Both the position numbers and the translations under genes were made by a program. Positions 16,994 to 27,676 of a DNA stretch of 64,000 nt are shown one piece after another. Origin of the DNA: UBA6059 sp965227155 (lineage in GTDB: Bacteria; Bacteroidota; Bacteroidia; Cytophagales; Cyclobacteriaceae); contig OZ245731.1 in the NCBI GenBank assembly GCA_965227155.1, positions 4,464,001-4,528,000 of the forward strand, given 5' to 3'. Below the pieces are notes generated by a model, which made no database searches, was not told the origin of the DNA, and was given only the letters and a program-made list of their open reading frames with translations. Every line of letters starts with the position of its first letter. The stretch's first letter is position 1.

Positions 16994-19369
16994 CTACTCA
17001 TCCCGTAAACTGTCGGCCGGATTAACAGTAACGGCCCGTAGCACATGTCTTCCCACAGCAACCAATGAGATCAATATGAGTACCAATGCAGTAATGACGT
17101 ATGGTAAATAAGTAATTGGTACAGGATACCGGGTCAGCGATTCTAAAATTCCATCGATAGCTAACGTAGCTGCGGGAATGGCTAGAATAGAAGCCACTAC
17201 CAGCAAAATGATAAATTCCTTGTTTAATATCAGGGCCAATGATTGTATGTTGGCACCTAATACTTTCCTGATGCTAATTTCCTTTCTTCTAGATTGTAAG
17301 TGAATGGCAGCCAGGCCAAATAATCCGATAGCAGTGAGAATCAATGCGCCAAAGCTGATTGTAGAGATCAATTTAGTGACAAATGCAACATCACGAAAGG
17401 CAAAATCAAAAACCTGATCCTGATAATAGAAATTGAGTGGGTCATTTGGAAAAAGAGAAAGCCAGGTCTGCTGAAAATTGTCAGTTGCCGTGGATACATC
17501 CTGGGTACCAATATCAGCAATCAGGTAGCGGTAGTCTTCCTTCTTCGCCAGCTTAATAACGAGTGGCCCTATCTCTTCATAAAATGGCAGATAATGAAAA
17601 TCCCTTACCTGCCCAACGATGTGTTTTCTTTCACCATCAACAACAATTGACTTATCCTCCAAAGACTTCCAGTGCATTTTCTCTTGAAATGCCTCATTGA
17701 TAAGTATTGCCTGATCTTTATCCATGCTGATTTGGTCATTCAGTAGCCTACCGTTAATTAATTGTAATTGGATCATTTCCAGGTAAGCACTACTAACAGC
17801 TATCTCATGAGCCCTGTAAACTCCATCCTCTTCTGTATAATCGATAAACCTGGCATTGCGTCCAATCAGATCCCTGCTACCTGCCACTTTGGACACCTCA
17901 GCTTTGCCGCCAATTTCAGTAGCAAGCTTGTTGTAATTGGCAGCTCCCTTAACGCCCATTCCAATGATACCATCATGCTCAAAGCCCCAATCTATCGTTT
18001 TTTGATATTGGTTGTTTTGAATCAAAACTGTCGCCAAAAAAATGGTAATAAAGGCCACAAAATACTGCATACCTAGCAGCAGTTTTCTAAAGCCATTCTT
18101 GCCTCCAAATTTCTGCTTGCCCTTCAGGATTTCATGTGGCAGAAACCTCGAAATATAAATGGCTGGATAGCCAGCACCACCTACTACAGCGATTCCCAAT
18201 AAGAGTAGAATAAACAGCCACAACTTAGGTAAACCATAATTTAAAGCTAGCTCCAGCCCGGTGATTGACTCAAAAGCCGGGAAAAATAAAAACTCAGACA
18301 GTAGTAAGCCCAATATCAGGGCTAGAAAGCAGATCAATGCATTTTCCATAAGAAATTGCTGGATAATGAATTTTCTGCTACTACCCACAACCTTCCTTAT
18401 GCCAATCTCTTTTAGCCGATAGCCAGCTGAAGCAATGGCAATATTCATGTAATTAATACAAGCCAGCAGCATCAGCAATACCGAAAGTGAACTTAATACT
18501 ACAAAAGCAGCGGGATCAGTACCACTGAAAACGGAATAACGAATCTCCGACGAGTGTAAAGATGCCGTAAGCATCGGTTCAAAATATATATCGGCTAATA
18601 ATTCCTGGCTGCTATGGCTTTTGACCTGCCCTAAATATTGATCTTTTGCAATACGCAAAACCTCATTGATATCGGTACCTTCCTTTACTTCGATAAATGA
18701 CGCCCTGGTATTTTCGCCCCAGGATTCATTGGCAAATACCGGTACTGAAGATAGACTCTTCTTATTGGCCAGGACTGAAAAACTGAAAGAAGCATTTTTC
18801 GGAAAAGGCTTAAATACACCCCCTACCGTATAGCTGAGCAGGTGCTCATTTCCTTCTTCCACTATTTTTAAAGAAATGGTCTTACCCATCGGATCTTCTG
18901 ATCCAAAATACTTTTCAGCAGCTTCATCGCTAAGAAATATGGATTGCTGGTCTTTCAAATACTGCGGTGATCCCGCATCCAGCTCAAATGAAAACATTTC
19001 CAGAAAATCATCATCTACATACCTCACATACTCTTCGAAAACGTTGGGGCCAAACTTTACATTAGCAGGAATGATTTCAAGATTGGATGCGCTTACGACC
19101 TGACCAAGATTGGCTTTCAGCGCCTTGGCTAAAGGTTCCGGCGCTCCGGAAAATTTCTCTGTCGATTCACCATCCTTGACAATCCTATTGATGAGATAGA
19201 GATGGTCACCTTTTTCATGAAATTGATCCACATGAAGGAAAAAATCAATAAAAGTAAAGGTGAAAAGGGCACAACATATGGCCAGGGAAAGTCCAATAGC
19301 ATTTATGGAAGAGGAAAGTAGGTATTTCTTGAAATTTCGAATGGCTAATAGTAAAAAATGCTTGATCAT
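16994..19369 (-). CDS. ABC transporter permease, MacB/FtsX type
   Basis: An 808-residue frame whose better start is the Met at 19369 (MIKHFLLLAIRNFKKYLLSS), giving about 791 residues. The layout is a duplicated MacB-periplasmic-core plus FtsX-fold: one helix near residue 25, a periplasmic core to about 280, three helices around 290-420 with KEIGIRKVVGSSR, another core, and a second FtsX set at the C-terminus with RKEISIRKVLGAN. These large eight-helix permeases are abundant in Cytophagales and act with a separate LolD-like ATPase, which is not in the window. The substrate (peptide, lipoprotein or drug) is unknown. Confidence 0.92.
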   Translation of the reverse strand: MIKHFLLLAIRNFKKYLLSSSINAIGLSLAICCALFTFTFIDFFLHVDQFHEKGDHLYLINRIVKDGESTEKFSGAPEPLAKALKANLGQVVSASNLEIIPANVKFGPNVFEEYVRYVDDDFLEMFSFELDAGSPQYLKDQQSIFLSDEAAEKYFGSEDPMGKTISLKIVEEGNEHLLSYTVGGVFKPFPKNASFSFSVLANKKSLSSVPVFANESWGENTRASFIEVKEGTDINEVLRIAKDQYLGQVKSHSSQELLADIYFEPMLTASLHSSEIRYSVFSGTDPAAFVVLSSLSVLLMLLACINYMNIAIASAGYRLKEIGIRKVVGSSRKFIIQQFLMENALICFLALILGLLLSEFLFFPAFESITGLELALNYGLPKLWLFILLLLGIAVVGGAGYPAIYISRFLPHEILKGKQKFGGKNGFRKLLLGMQYFVAFITIFLATVLIQNNQYQKTIDWGFEHDGIIGMGVKGAANYNKLATEIGGKAEVSKVAGSRDLIGRNARFIDYTEEDGVYRAHEIAVSSAYLEMIQLQLINGRLLNDQISMDKDQAILINEAFQEKMHWKSLEDKSIVVDGERKHIVGQVRDFHYLPFYEEIGPLVIKLAKKEDYRYLIADIGTQDVSTATDNFQQTWLSLFPNDPLNFYYQDQVFDFAFRDVAFVTKLISTISFGALILTAIGLFGLAAIHLQSRRKEISIRKVLGANIQSLALILNKEFIILLVVASILAIPAATLAIDGILESLTRYPVPITYLPYVITALVLILISLVAVGRHVLRAVTVNPADSLRDE

Positions 19370-19445
19370 GCGTCTTGAGTTTGACTTTAGACGACAGAAG
19401 CAATCCTTGGTTACACACAACTTTATTCTTTAGAGAACCTATTTA

Positions 19446-20621
19446 TCAGACCAATTTTCGGTTACCCTTTTTAAAAAGGAATAAAACACCCACAGCTGGA
19501 CCTATTGCCAGTAACACAAACAGATATTCAACCTCAGCAACCTTGTAGATGTAATTCAGCAATTGAATGCTTGCGATTGTAATACTAAAGCCAATACAGG
19601 TCACGATAGTTAAGGCAGTACCCTTATTGGCTTTAGGAGCATTTTGGGCAACCAGTGTTGAAAACAGTGGAGAATCTGCAATCACCAGCATGCCCCAAAT
19701 CAACAAGAATATCAATAGCAAAGCAGGATAAGGCTGCCAAAACAGTATTGGCGAAATGATACAGCTGATGCCTGATCCTGATAAGGCAATCGTAGCTACA
19801 TTTTTGGTTCCTTTTGCCATAGAAAGATAGCCACCTGCTACGCAGCTTAAACTACCTATGGCAATGATTAGAAAACTCCAAAAGGAAGCATTGATATCAA
19901 TGTTATGAAGTGCTCCATAACCCGCCAACGCGATTGGCACAAAAGCCCAGAAGGCATACAATTCCCACATATGACCAAAATAACCAATGGCTGCCTGTCG
20001 GAAATCAGCAGAGGTAAACACCCTGAAAATAGCCCTGGGATCAAAAGACTGCCCTTTGGTATGATATGGGCCATCAGGTACCAGAAAATAAATGATGCTA
20101 CCACCTATTATGGCCAAAGCAGACGTAGATACCATAACCCAGGACCAGGGCATAGTGCCGTCAAAACTGTTGAGCAAGTGCGGAAAAGCAGTGCCTAATA
20201 CCAGCGCCCCCACTAGATAGCCTAAGGATCGACCTAATCCGGCTTCAAAATGATCAGAGGCTATTTTCATACCTACAGGATATATACCTGCCAAAAAGAA
20301 CCCGGTCAAAAACCTGAAAAGCAAAAGGCTCAAAAAACTCTGATCTCCAATCGCAATACCAACATTGGCAAGCCCACCCAATAATGCGCTGATGAAAAAT
20401 ACCAGAGATGGCGAGTAGCGATCAGCAAAAGCAAAAATCGCATAAAAAAGTGTGCCTGTAATAAACCCAAACTGTACAGCTGAGGTAACAGGTCCCAGAA
20501 AGGAAGCATCGAGCTGAAAGACCGCAATCAAATCCTGGATGACCGCATTACCGGCAAACCACATGGAAGTGCAAAAGAATTGGGCGATAACTATTGCAGG
20601 GAGAATCTGTTGTTTTTTCAG
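19446..20621 (-). CDS. MFS transporter
   Basis: A 12-helix major facilitator protein. The first ATG (20564) falls inside what should be helix 1. The frame continues upstream in good agreement with the family as KKQQILPAIVIAQFFCTS up to a CTG at 20621, preceded by an in-frame stop, so a CTG start or a lost ATG is likely. Visible features are FAGNAVIQDL, the loop 2-3 region with FADRYSPS, and helix pairs with Gly/Ala-rich packing. The family resembles nitrate/nitrite and small-organic transporters, but the substrate cannot be inferred. It is 76 bp from the ABC permease start on the same strand. Confidence 0.88.
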   Translation of the reverse strand: MKKQQILPAIVIAQFFCTSMWFAGNAVIQDLIAVFQLDASFLGPVTSAVQFGFITGTLFYAIFAFADRYSPSLVFFISALLGGLANVGIAIGDQSFLSLLLFRFLTGFFLAGIYPVGMKIASDHFEAGLGRSLGYLVGALVLGTAFPHLLNSFDGTMPWSWVMVSTSALAIIGGSIIYFLVPDGPYHTKGQSFDPRAIFRVFTSADFRQAAIGYFGHMWELYAFWAFVPIALAGYGALHNIDINASFWSFLIIAIGSLSCVAGGYLSMAKGTKNVATIALSGSGISCIISPILFWQPYPALLLIFLLIWGMLVIADSPLFSTLVAQNAPKANKGTALTIVTCIGFSITIASIQLLNYIYKVAEVEYLFVLLAIGPAVGVLFLFKKGNRKLV

Positions 20622-20783
20622 GGTTCGTCAGTTTTTTGGTGACTTATGCAAAACCAATTTGCTAAGAAAAAGCCGTTTATTTTGAGAAATTTAAAATAAT
20701 TCGGATAACTGTACCAACATATTTTGTATTCTGAGTCAATATCATAAGATTCAGGTTTCATTTAGTAAATAAGCACAATAAGC

Positions 20784-23700
20784 ATGGAGAGTGATTTGTT
20801 ATGGTATAAGGATGCCATCATCTATGAGTTACATGTAAAAGCTTTTGCAGATAGTGACAATGATGGCATAGGTGATATGAAAGGGTTGATGCAGAAACTA
20901 GATTACCTGGAAGATCTGGGTGTTACTGCCATCTGGCTATTGCCATTTTACCCATCTCCTCTTCGCGATGATGGCTATGATATTTCTGATTATTACAGTA
21001 TCAATCCAAACTACGGCAACATCGCCACCTTCAAAAAGCTTGTACAAGAGGCCCATAGGAGAAACCTCAAAGTTATTACCGAGCTGGTCATCAATCATAC
21101 TTCCGATCAGCATCCCTGGTTTCAGAGAGCCAGAAAATCACCTCCCGGATCCAAGTACAGGGACTATTATGTATGGAGCGATGACCCAACAAAATACAAA
21201 GATGCTCGAATCATTTTTACCGACTATGAACCTTCCAACTGGAGCTGGGATCCTGTAGCTCAATCCTACTACTGGCACCGGTTTTTTCATCATCAGCCGG
21301 ATCTGAACTTTGATAATCCAGATGTGCAACAGGAAATCTTCAATATAATGGATTTCTGGATCGATATGGGTGTTGATGGTTTTAGGCTTGATGCCATCCC
21401 CTACCTTTTTGAGCGTGATGGTACAAATTGCGAAAACCTGCCCGAAACACATGTCTTTCTAAAGGAATTACGCCAAAAGGTTGAGGAAAAGAAAAAGGGG
21501 GTCATGTTCCTGGCAGAGGCGAATATGTGGCCGGAGGACTCTGTCTCTTATTTTGGAGAAGGTGATGAGTGTCACATGAACTACCATTTTCCAATCATGC
21601 CACGGCTGTTCATGGCGTTGAAAATGGAGGATCGCTACCCAATCATTGACATCATTGATCAAACACCGGCAATCCCTGAAAACTGTCAGTGGGCTATTTT
21701 CCTAAGAAACCACGACGAGCTAACCCTTGAGATGGTAACTGATGAGGAAAGGGACTACATGTATAAAGCCTATACCAAAGATGCCAAGGCTAAAATCAAT
21801 CTGGGTATCCGACAAAGGCTGGCTCCCCTGCTCGAAAACAATCGGGCGAAGATTGAGCTGATGAATATGCTGCTATTTTCATTACCCGGCACTCCGGTGC
21901 TGTATTATGGGGATGAAATAGGTATGGGAGATAATTACTACCTGGGCGACCGGGATGGAGTACGCACCCCCATGCAGTGGAGTCCTGATCGAAATGGCGG
22001 GTTTAGCAAGGCCAACCCCCAAAAGCTTTACTTGCCCATGATCATTGATCCTGCCTATAATTATGAGTCCGTCAATGTAGAAACGCAGCAGGCTACACCT
22101 TCATCTTTGCTCTGGTGGATGAAACGCACTATGCATATGCGAAAAAAATTCAAGGCATTTAGCCGTGGCGATATTGAGTTTCTGGCACCACAAAACCCCA
22201 AAGTACTCGCATTCATCAGATCCTATGAGGAAGAAGAAATTCTGGTGGTGATAAACCTATCTCGATATGCTCAGGCCGTAGAGTTAGACCTTGAGGATTA
22301 TCATGGCAAAATGCTGGTGGAGGTATTCGGACAGAACCCCTTCCCTGCCATCAAATCAGACAACTACACACTCACCCTAAGTCCCTACGGTTATTACTGG
22401 TTTAGTCTGCAACCTGAAGAAGAAACTTACAGCGAAGAAGCGCTGCCTGAGCTAAGAATTGATGCCTGGATGGCATTGCAAAACACTCAGGTGCTGGCTC
22501 AAATGCAACAGCAGATTATTCCTAAATACCTGAAGAAATCGAGCTGGTTTAATATCTACCACAGAAAAGTGCAGGGCCTTGAGATCATCCAATTGACAGA
22601 TACCTCTTCAAAAAGTCAGGAATCGTGCGCCATGCTACTGGAAGTGAGCTTTCTGGAAGGGCTTCCTGAAAAATACTGGCTGAACATGGTTTTTATCCCG
22701 GCTGATGATACAGATGCCCTGCATGATATGGATGATCGAGCTACCATCGCTAAAGCTTACCTCAATGGTGAACCAGGCTACCTTGTCAGTGCCGAGCAAA
22801 GCCATCCTTTTCTCATCAAACTGTTCAGAAGGTTTACCTACGACAAACAGTTACCGGAAAAAGACCCCCAATTGATTTTTAAAAGTGTACTTAAAACATC
22901 AGCATTCAATAAGCTGAGCTCATTATCTACGCGCTTGACCAGGCTTGATGGCTATAATACTTCTGCCATCATAGGCGACCAGTATCTGGTAAAGCTCTAC
23001 CATGAGATCGATGATGCGCCTAATTCTGATGTGGAGGTCACCAGATTCCTGAGTGAAGAAAGTGATTTTAGCAATATTGGTAAATATTTGGGTGAGGCTG
23101 TCTTGCAAGATGATAATGCCTTCAACAAACCATTTGCCATGATTCAGTCTTTTCAACCTACCCAGGGCACAGGCTGGACATACCTTACCGAGGTATTTAA
23201 AAACTTCTATGATCATCTGTCCATCAAGCTTAACCAGCAGGACTTTAGCGATTCGAAAAAGAAGCTTTTGGCCAGTGCAAGAATCAATGGCCTATGGAAT
23301 GAACTGCTGCCCGGTGACTTTTTGGAGCAGGTGGGATTGCTTGGCCGAAGAACAGCCGAGCTTCATAAAGCGCTTACTTCCAACACCAATCCGGCATTCA
23401 AGCCGGAGGCATTTTCACTGCATTACCAGCGGTCACTTTATTCCGGATTTAAGGGAACTGTACGCTCAGCCATGCAAACGATCAAGAAGCATATCAACCA
23501 TATGGATGAGGATAGCCAGGAAAAAGCAGCTTTTATCCTGAAAAATGAAAATGCAATCCAAACTTTGCTCAAAAGAGTGTATGCACATAAGATCGATACG
23601 CTAAAAGTGAGAAATCATGGTGACATGCGGTTGAACAATGTACTTTGGACCGGCAATGACTTCATATTCATGGATTTTGAAGGTGAAGGTGTCAAGACTT

Positions 23701-24062
23701 TCAGTGAGCGGCGCATAAAACGTTCCTCTCTCAGAGATGTGGCTACCCTGCAGCGCAGCATTCATTATGCAGCTTATTATGCCATATTGAATTTTGACTT
23801 TTCATTGTATGATGATGCTAGGTTACCGGATTGGGCTGATGCATTGTATCGGGTAGTTAGCAATGTCTATTATGATGAGTATTGCAGCGAAATCAAAGAC
23901 TCAGGAATCTTGCCTACAGATAAGGATGATTTAGCGGTATTGCATGATACTTTCATGCTTGAAAGGCTACTTTATGAAATCAAAATGCAGCCTTTTGAAG
24001 GTGATCATTGGTGGGCGGTACCCGTACATGCGCTTGAAAATATGATCAAACAGCGGGTTTAA
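20784..24062 (+). CDS. treS: Maltose alpha-D-glucosyltransferase (trehalose synthase) fused to maltokinase-like domain
   Basis: A 1092-residue bifunctional enzyme. Residues about 5-545 are a GH13 trehalose synthase: LHVKAFADSDNDGIGD, DYYSINPNYG, the nucleophile region DGFRLDAIPYLFERDG (near 200), acid/base EANMWPED (near 243) and RNHDE (near 310). It interconverts maltose and trehalose. The region from about 600 to the C-terminus is a Pep2/maltokinase-like domain with VKLYHEIDDAPNSDVEVTRFL and the kinase motifs VRNHGDMRLNNVLW and FIFMDFEGE, which would make maltose 1-phosphate for glucan building. The partner GlgE and branching enzyme genes are not in the window. Confidence 0.95.
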   Translation: MESDLLWYKDAIIYELHVKAFADSDNDGIGDMKGLMQKLDYLEDLGVTAIWLLPFYPSPLRDDGYDISDYYSINPNYGNIATFKKLVQEAHRRNLKVITELVINHTSDQHPWFQRARKSPPGSKYRDYYVWSDDPTKYKDARIIFTDYEPSNWSWDPVAQSYYWHRFFHHQPDLNFDNPDVQQEIFNIMDFWIDMGVDGFRLDAIPYLFERDGTNCENLPETHVFLKELRQKVEEKKKGVMFLAEANMWPEDSVSYFGEGDECHMNYHFPIMPRLFMALKMEDRYPIIDIIDQTPAIPENCQWAIFLRNHDELTLEMVTDEERDYMYKAYTKDAKAKINLGIRQRLAPLLENNRAKIELMNMLLFSLPGTPVLYYGDEIGMGDNYYLGDRDGVRTPMQWSPDRNGGFSKANPQKLYLPMIIDPAYNYESVNVETQQATPSSLLWWMKRTMHMRKKFKAFSRGDIEFLAPQNPKVLAFIRSYEEEEILVVINLSRYAQAVELDLEDYHGKMLVEVFGQNPFPAIKSDNYTLTLSPYGYYWFSLQPEEETYSEEALPELRIDAWMALQNTQVLAQMQQQIIPKYLKKSSWFNIYHRKVQGLEIIQLTDTSSKSQESCAMLLEVSFLEGLPEKYWLNMVFIPADDTDALHDMDDRATIAKAYLNGEPGYLVSAEQSHPFLIKLFRRFTYDKQLPEKDPQLIFKSVLKTSAFNKLSSLSTRLTRLDGYNTSAIIGDQYLVKLYHEIDDAPNSDVEVTRFLSEESDFSNIGKYLGEAVLQDDNAFNKPFAMIQSFQPTQGTGWTYLTEVFKNFYDHLSIKLNQQDFSDSKKKLLASARINGLWNELLPGDFLEQVGLLGRRTAELHKALTSNTNPAFKPEAFSLHYQRSLYSGFKGTVRSAMQTIKKHINHMDEDSQEKAAFILKNENAIQTLLKRVYAHKIDTLKVRNHGDMRLNNVLWTGNDFIFMDFEGEGVKTFSERRIKRSSLRDVATLQRSIHYAAYYAILNFDFSLYDDARLPDWADALYRVVSNVYYDEYCSEIKDSGILPTDKDDLAVLHDTFMLERLLYEIKMQPFEGDHWWAVPVHALENMIKQRV

Positions 24063-24081
24063 AAAAAGCAATTTATATAAG

Positions 24082-24603
24082 CTAATCTCGGTTCTCTGGG
24101 GTGTATTCATCGGGAATCGGTGTATCCTTATCTTCTGAAAGCCAATAGACAGACATGATAAACCACCTGTTGCCATTGTTAAACAATTGTATCGAATTGA
24201 TGCCCCGGGCCATCGGCTTCTTATCGTCTTCTTTTTTTCTTGATTCATAGGTACTCCAAACATGGGCCATACTGCCATAAATCTCCGTTTTCCTATTTAT
24301 TTCATTTTCAAAAAAACCGCCCTCGACCAACTCAGGGCCTACCAGCTTGATGTAATCATCGATGCTTAATTTTCTAAACTTGGTGCCCTCCGGTGTATTG
24401 CCGGAAGGTATCAATTGCGCATCTTTGGCAAATAAATTACGCATCCGATCCCAATCCCGATCTTCTCCTGCCGGACCTGAAATCACTTCATAAAGCACCT
24501 GTATGGTCGTATCGATAGGATCAATTTCCTGGTCCTGGGCTTTCATTACCTGAGCAAACAAAAGCAGAAGAATGCTGAATAGAAAAGTAGTTTTTAAATT
24601 CAA
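24082..24603 (-). CDS. Exported NTF2-like / SnoaL-type protein (DUF4440-like)
   Basis: A 173-residue protein with a signal peptide (cleavage near MKAQ) and one cone-shaped NTF2-like domain: VLYEVISGPAGEDRDWDRMRNLFAKDAQLIP, DDYIKLV, RKTEIYGSMAHVWSTYESR and INSIQLFNNGNRWFIMSVYW. Such domains bind small hydrophobic ligands or act as hydrolases or isomerases, but the function here is unknown. It converges with treS across a 19-bp gap and lies 29 bp downstream of the desaturase gene on the same strand. Confidence 0.85.
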   Translation of the reverse strand: MNLKTTFLFSILLLLFAQVMKAQDQEIDPIDTTIQVLYEVISGPAGEDRDWDRMRNLFAKDAQLIPSGNTPEGTKFRKLSIDDYIKLVGPELVEGGFFENEINRKTEIYGSMAHVWSTYESRKKEDDKKPMARGINSIQLFNNGNRWFIMSVYWLSEDKDTPIPDEYTPENRD

Positions 24604-24632
24604 AATGTAAGGTTTAGGGGTGATACAATCAT

Positions 24633-25583
24633 TTAATACACCGAAGCAGCCCGTTTAATAACCGACCAGTAACCCGGTGCTTCCAATCCATAATCTATTT
24701 TATCTCGTGCCTCCATAGTCTGCCTCAATGCCGGCAAACGATACGATGGCACTGCCATAGCGAGGTGATGCTCCGCATGATAATTAACATGCAGCGGCGC
24801 AAATAATAGCTTCTCCATAAATCCTGCCCTTACCGTACGAGAATTCTGCCGGGGATTTGCAGGGTCTGGGCTCATGCTATGCTCGGCCATAGACCTAACC
24901 CGCAAACTAAACTGGAAGGTAGTAAGGTAGGCCCCAATCCATAATAAATAAAGCCACGGTGCCTGGATGATCCATAAGATTCCAAAAATCACAATATTGG
25001 CTACAATTGGTCCGGATAGGTTTTTAATAAAGGCCCGGCTCAGATGCTCAGGTTTACTTTTGGTAATGCTATTGCCCAGGTTGTATTTCAGGAAACCCAG
25101 GTGCATCATGATCAATCCAATAAATGCTTTTGTTCCGGTAATGCCAAGAATGTCTCGCGTGAATTTGCGAATTAAAGAAGCCCGTGTTGTGGGATAGCCT
25201 CTGGTAAGCAATAGATCAGGGTCTTCCTGAAGGCCTGCATTAAGATGATGCTTTAAATGATAGGGCGCGTACTGCTCTACATTATGGAAAATGGGCCATG
25301 CACCAAAAATATTTCCTAAGACTAGGTTGGCTCTTTTGGTAGTAAATAGCGCATGGTGACCGGCATCATGCATGATGATGGCACAGGCAAGCTGCTTTCC
25401 ACCGATGATAAACAGCGCCGGAATGACCGTCCATATTGTGGGATACATGTATACCAATAAAAAAGAGATAGAGATCCAGCCCCAGGTTTGAATAAGTTCC
25501 CAGGCAGCTAAGCCATTATCCTTACTATGAAAATATTGGATTTCCTGCTCCGATAAATAGTCCTTTAGCGGCAATACATTCAT
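24633..25583 (-). CDS. Fatty acid desaturase family protein
   Basis: A 316-residue integral membrane di-iron enzyme. The three histidine boxes are present: HDAGHHALF (near 73), HLKHHLNAG (near 108) and NYHAEHH (near 270), separated by pairs of hydrophobic segments. The family introduces double bonds or hydroxyl groups into acyl chains or carotenoid/sphingolipid precursors using O2; the exact substrate is not visible. It may be cotranscribed with the NTF2-like gene 29 bp downstream. Confidence 0.9.
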   Translation of the reverse strand: MNVLPLKDYLSEQEIQYFHSKDNGLAAWELIQTWGWISISFLLVYMYPTIWTVIPALFIIGGKQLACAIIMHDAGHHALFTTKRANLVLGNIFGAWPIFHNVEQYAPYHLKHHLNAGLQEDPDLLLTRGYPTTRASLIRKFTRDILGITGTKAFIGLIMMHLGFLKYNLGNSITKSKPEHLSRAFIKNLSGPIVANIVIFGILWIIQAPWLYLLWIGAYLTTFQFSLRVRSMAEHSMSPDPANPRQNSRTVRAGFMEKLLFAPLHVNYHAEHHLAMAVPSYRLPALRQTMEARDKIDYGLEAPGYWSVIKRAASVY

Positions 25584-25651
25584 AGACTAAATTTAAGGAA
25601 AAATGCGTTTGATGAAAAACACGAGAATTTCCTAGAAGCTCCTTAAGCCCT

Positions 25652-27355
25652 CTATTCAGATCTTTCAAACATCACTTTGCCACCTACTATAGTCATGTCT
25701 ATTTCCGTGTCAAGGATGGCATCATCCGGTACCGTCATGAGATCCTGCGAGTAAATGGTAAAATCTGCCAACTTGCCGACCTCAATACTTCCCTTGATAT
25801 CTTCTTCAAAAGCCCCATATGCAGCAGCCAGGGTATAGGTCTCCAGCGCCTGTTCCCTACTCATTTTCTGGCTAGGCTCATAGCCTCCCTCCGGTGTGCC
25901 CTGCAAGGTTTGTCGTGTTACGGAAGCATAAAAACTATTGATCGCACTAACGGGCTCCACAGGGGCATCCGTACCGTTGATGACCACAGCCCCGGATTCC
26001 AAAAGCTTCTGCCATACATAAGCACCTTCCTCTATGCGCTTCTGCCCCAGCCTATCGATTGCCCATGGCCTGTCAGAACTCATATGGATGGCCTGTACCG
26101 CAGCTATCACATCCATTTCTGAAAAACGCGGAATATCTTCAGGATCTATATGCTGTGCATGCTCTATGCGGAATCTGTGGTCTTTAGCCTGCTCTGGATA
26201 AGCTTCAAAAGCCTCCTGATAAATATCCAGCACTTCGCGGTTAGCCCTGTCACCGATGGCATGTGTACAGATCTGAAAGCCGTTTTTAAGCCCTTCAAAA
26301 GTAACTTTTTTGATGGCTTCCATAGGCATGACATTGTGTCCGTGCACACCGGGTGCATCGGTATATTCTTCAAGCAGCCAGGCACCTCGGGAGCCTAAGG
26401 CACCATCGGCATATAGTTTTATAGATCTTACGGTTAAAAAATCATCGTACAAGCCTACCTCAATACCATTGTCATAATAGGCCTGGAGCAGACTATCAGA
26501 CCGGCCACTAAGCATGGTCCAAAGCCTGATACCTAATTTACCTTCTTTACCAAATTTCTTGAACAGGCGAATGTCTTTTGCATCAGCACCGGCATTTTGC
26601 AAACTGGTGATACCATTCTCCAGTGCATATTCTATTGCCAAAGCCAGCGCTCTGGAATCAGACTCTTCCGTATTGGCAGGCACCACCTCGTTGATCAGCC
26701 CCTGAGCCGTTTCATTGAATATACCTGTCGGATTTCCGCTGACATCCCTGAAGATCTCACCACCATCAGGGTCTGCAAAACCCTTGCTGATACCGGCTAA
26801 TTCCATCGCTTTAGCATTGGCTAATGCTGCATGACCACTGGCATGCTTCAACAATACCGGATGCTCAGGTGTAGCTTCACTAAGTTGATGATGTGTTGGA
26901 AATCCCTTTACCCTTTGCTCAGGCTGGGTTTGCCACTTATCCTGATGCCATCCGCGACCAATGATCCATGTGCCGGGAGGCATGCCTTCTGCTGCCTCAG
27001 AAACCATGTTGACCAGCTCATCATAGCTTTGTACGTACATGAGGTCGACATTCAATTGGTTATAACCCATACCCATGATATGTGCATGCGACTCGATCAA
27101 ACCGGGAGTCATGGTTTTGCCCTGCAGGTCGATTATTTTGGTTTGAGGGCCCTGTAATTGCATAAGCTCCTCCGTACTACCCACCGCCATGATGGTATCG
27201 GCCTTTACCGCTACAGCCTGTGCCATAGGCTGACTGCTATTTACCGTGTAAATATTGCCATTGATGATAAGTGTATCTGCCGGATTGTCGGGTTCCGAAC
27301 TGCAGCTTAATAAATAAAGCCCAAGGACGATCAGAAGGGTATTTTTCATAGCCAA
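25652..27355 (-). CDS. Amidohydrolase (YtcJ-like), predicted lipoprotein
   Basis: A 567-residue metal-dependent hydrolase of the amidohydrolase superfamily. The N-terminus MAMKNTLLIVLGLYLLSCSS is a lipoprotein signal with lipobox LLSC. Metal-ligand motifs are ESHAHIMG (near 88), CTHAIGDRANREVLD (near 353) with its HIGDRA-type signature, RIEHAQHID, and NGTDAPVE near the C-terminus. The N-terminal and C-terminal beta sandwich strands (TLIINGNIYTVNS, GKLADFTIYSQDL) are typical. YtcJ-like proteins have no firmly assigned substrate. Confidence 0.93.
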   Translation of the reverse strand: MAMKNTLLIVLGLYLLSCSSEPDNPADTLIINGNIYTVNSSQPMAQAVAVKADTIMAVGSTEELMQLQGPQTKIIDLQGKTMTPGLIESHAHIMGMGYNQLNVDLMYVQSYDELVNMVSEAAEGMPPGTWIIGRGWHQDKWQTQPEQRVKGFPTHHQLSEATPEHPVLLKHASGHAALANAKAMELAGISKGFADPDGGEIFRDVSGNPTGIFNETAQGLINEVVPANTEESDSRALALAIEYALENGITSLQNAGADAKDIRLFKKFGKEGKLGIRLWTMLSGRSDSLLQAYYDNGIEVGLYDDFLTVRSIKLYADGALGSRGAWLLEEYTDAPGVHGHNVMPMEAIKKVTFEGLKNGFQICTHAIGDRANREVLDIYQEAFEAYPEQAKDHRFRIEHAQHIDPEDIPRFSEMDVIAAVQAIHMSSDRPWAIDRLGQKRIEEGAYVWQKLLESGAVVINGTDAPVEPVSAINSFYASVTRQTLQGTPEGGYEPSQKMSREQALETYTLAAAYGAFEEDIKGSIEVGKLADFTIYSQDLMTVPDDAILDTEIDMTIVGGKVMFERSE

Positions 27356-27676
27356 ATTTAGTTTGGTCGAAAATAACCAATTAATCCACGGGCTTCAACA
27401 AAATTTCTTTGTGAGGTATTACTTGGTTCGATGTTAAGAGACTTATTTAAATCTTGGATACATACAATTTGTTTTTTAAAGCAGATGTAAATGAAAACAG
27501 TAGTCGGTAGATAAATTGACCTTTGAAAATAGAGGAAATTCTTTCCTTAAGAACAATGTCTGAATGTAAATAGAGGCAAAAGTATCAAAAACTCAATCTG
27601 AACATCATTTTCATTAAACTAATTTTGGCATAAATAAAGCCAAAAACAAAAATCAGATTACCTCAAAATTTAAAAT
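27356..27676. other. AT-rich intergenic stretch
   Basis: No gene or clear structured element could be supported. The amidohydrolase promoter should be near the left edge of this stretch. Confidence 0.4.
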
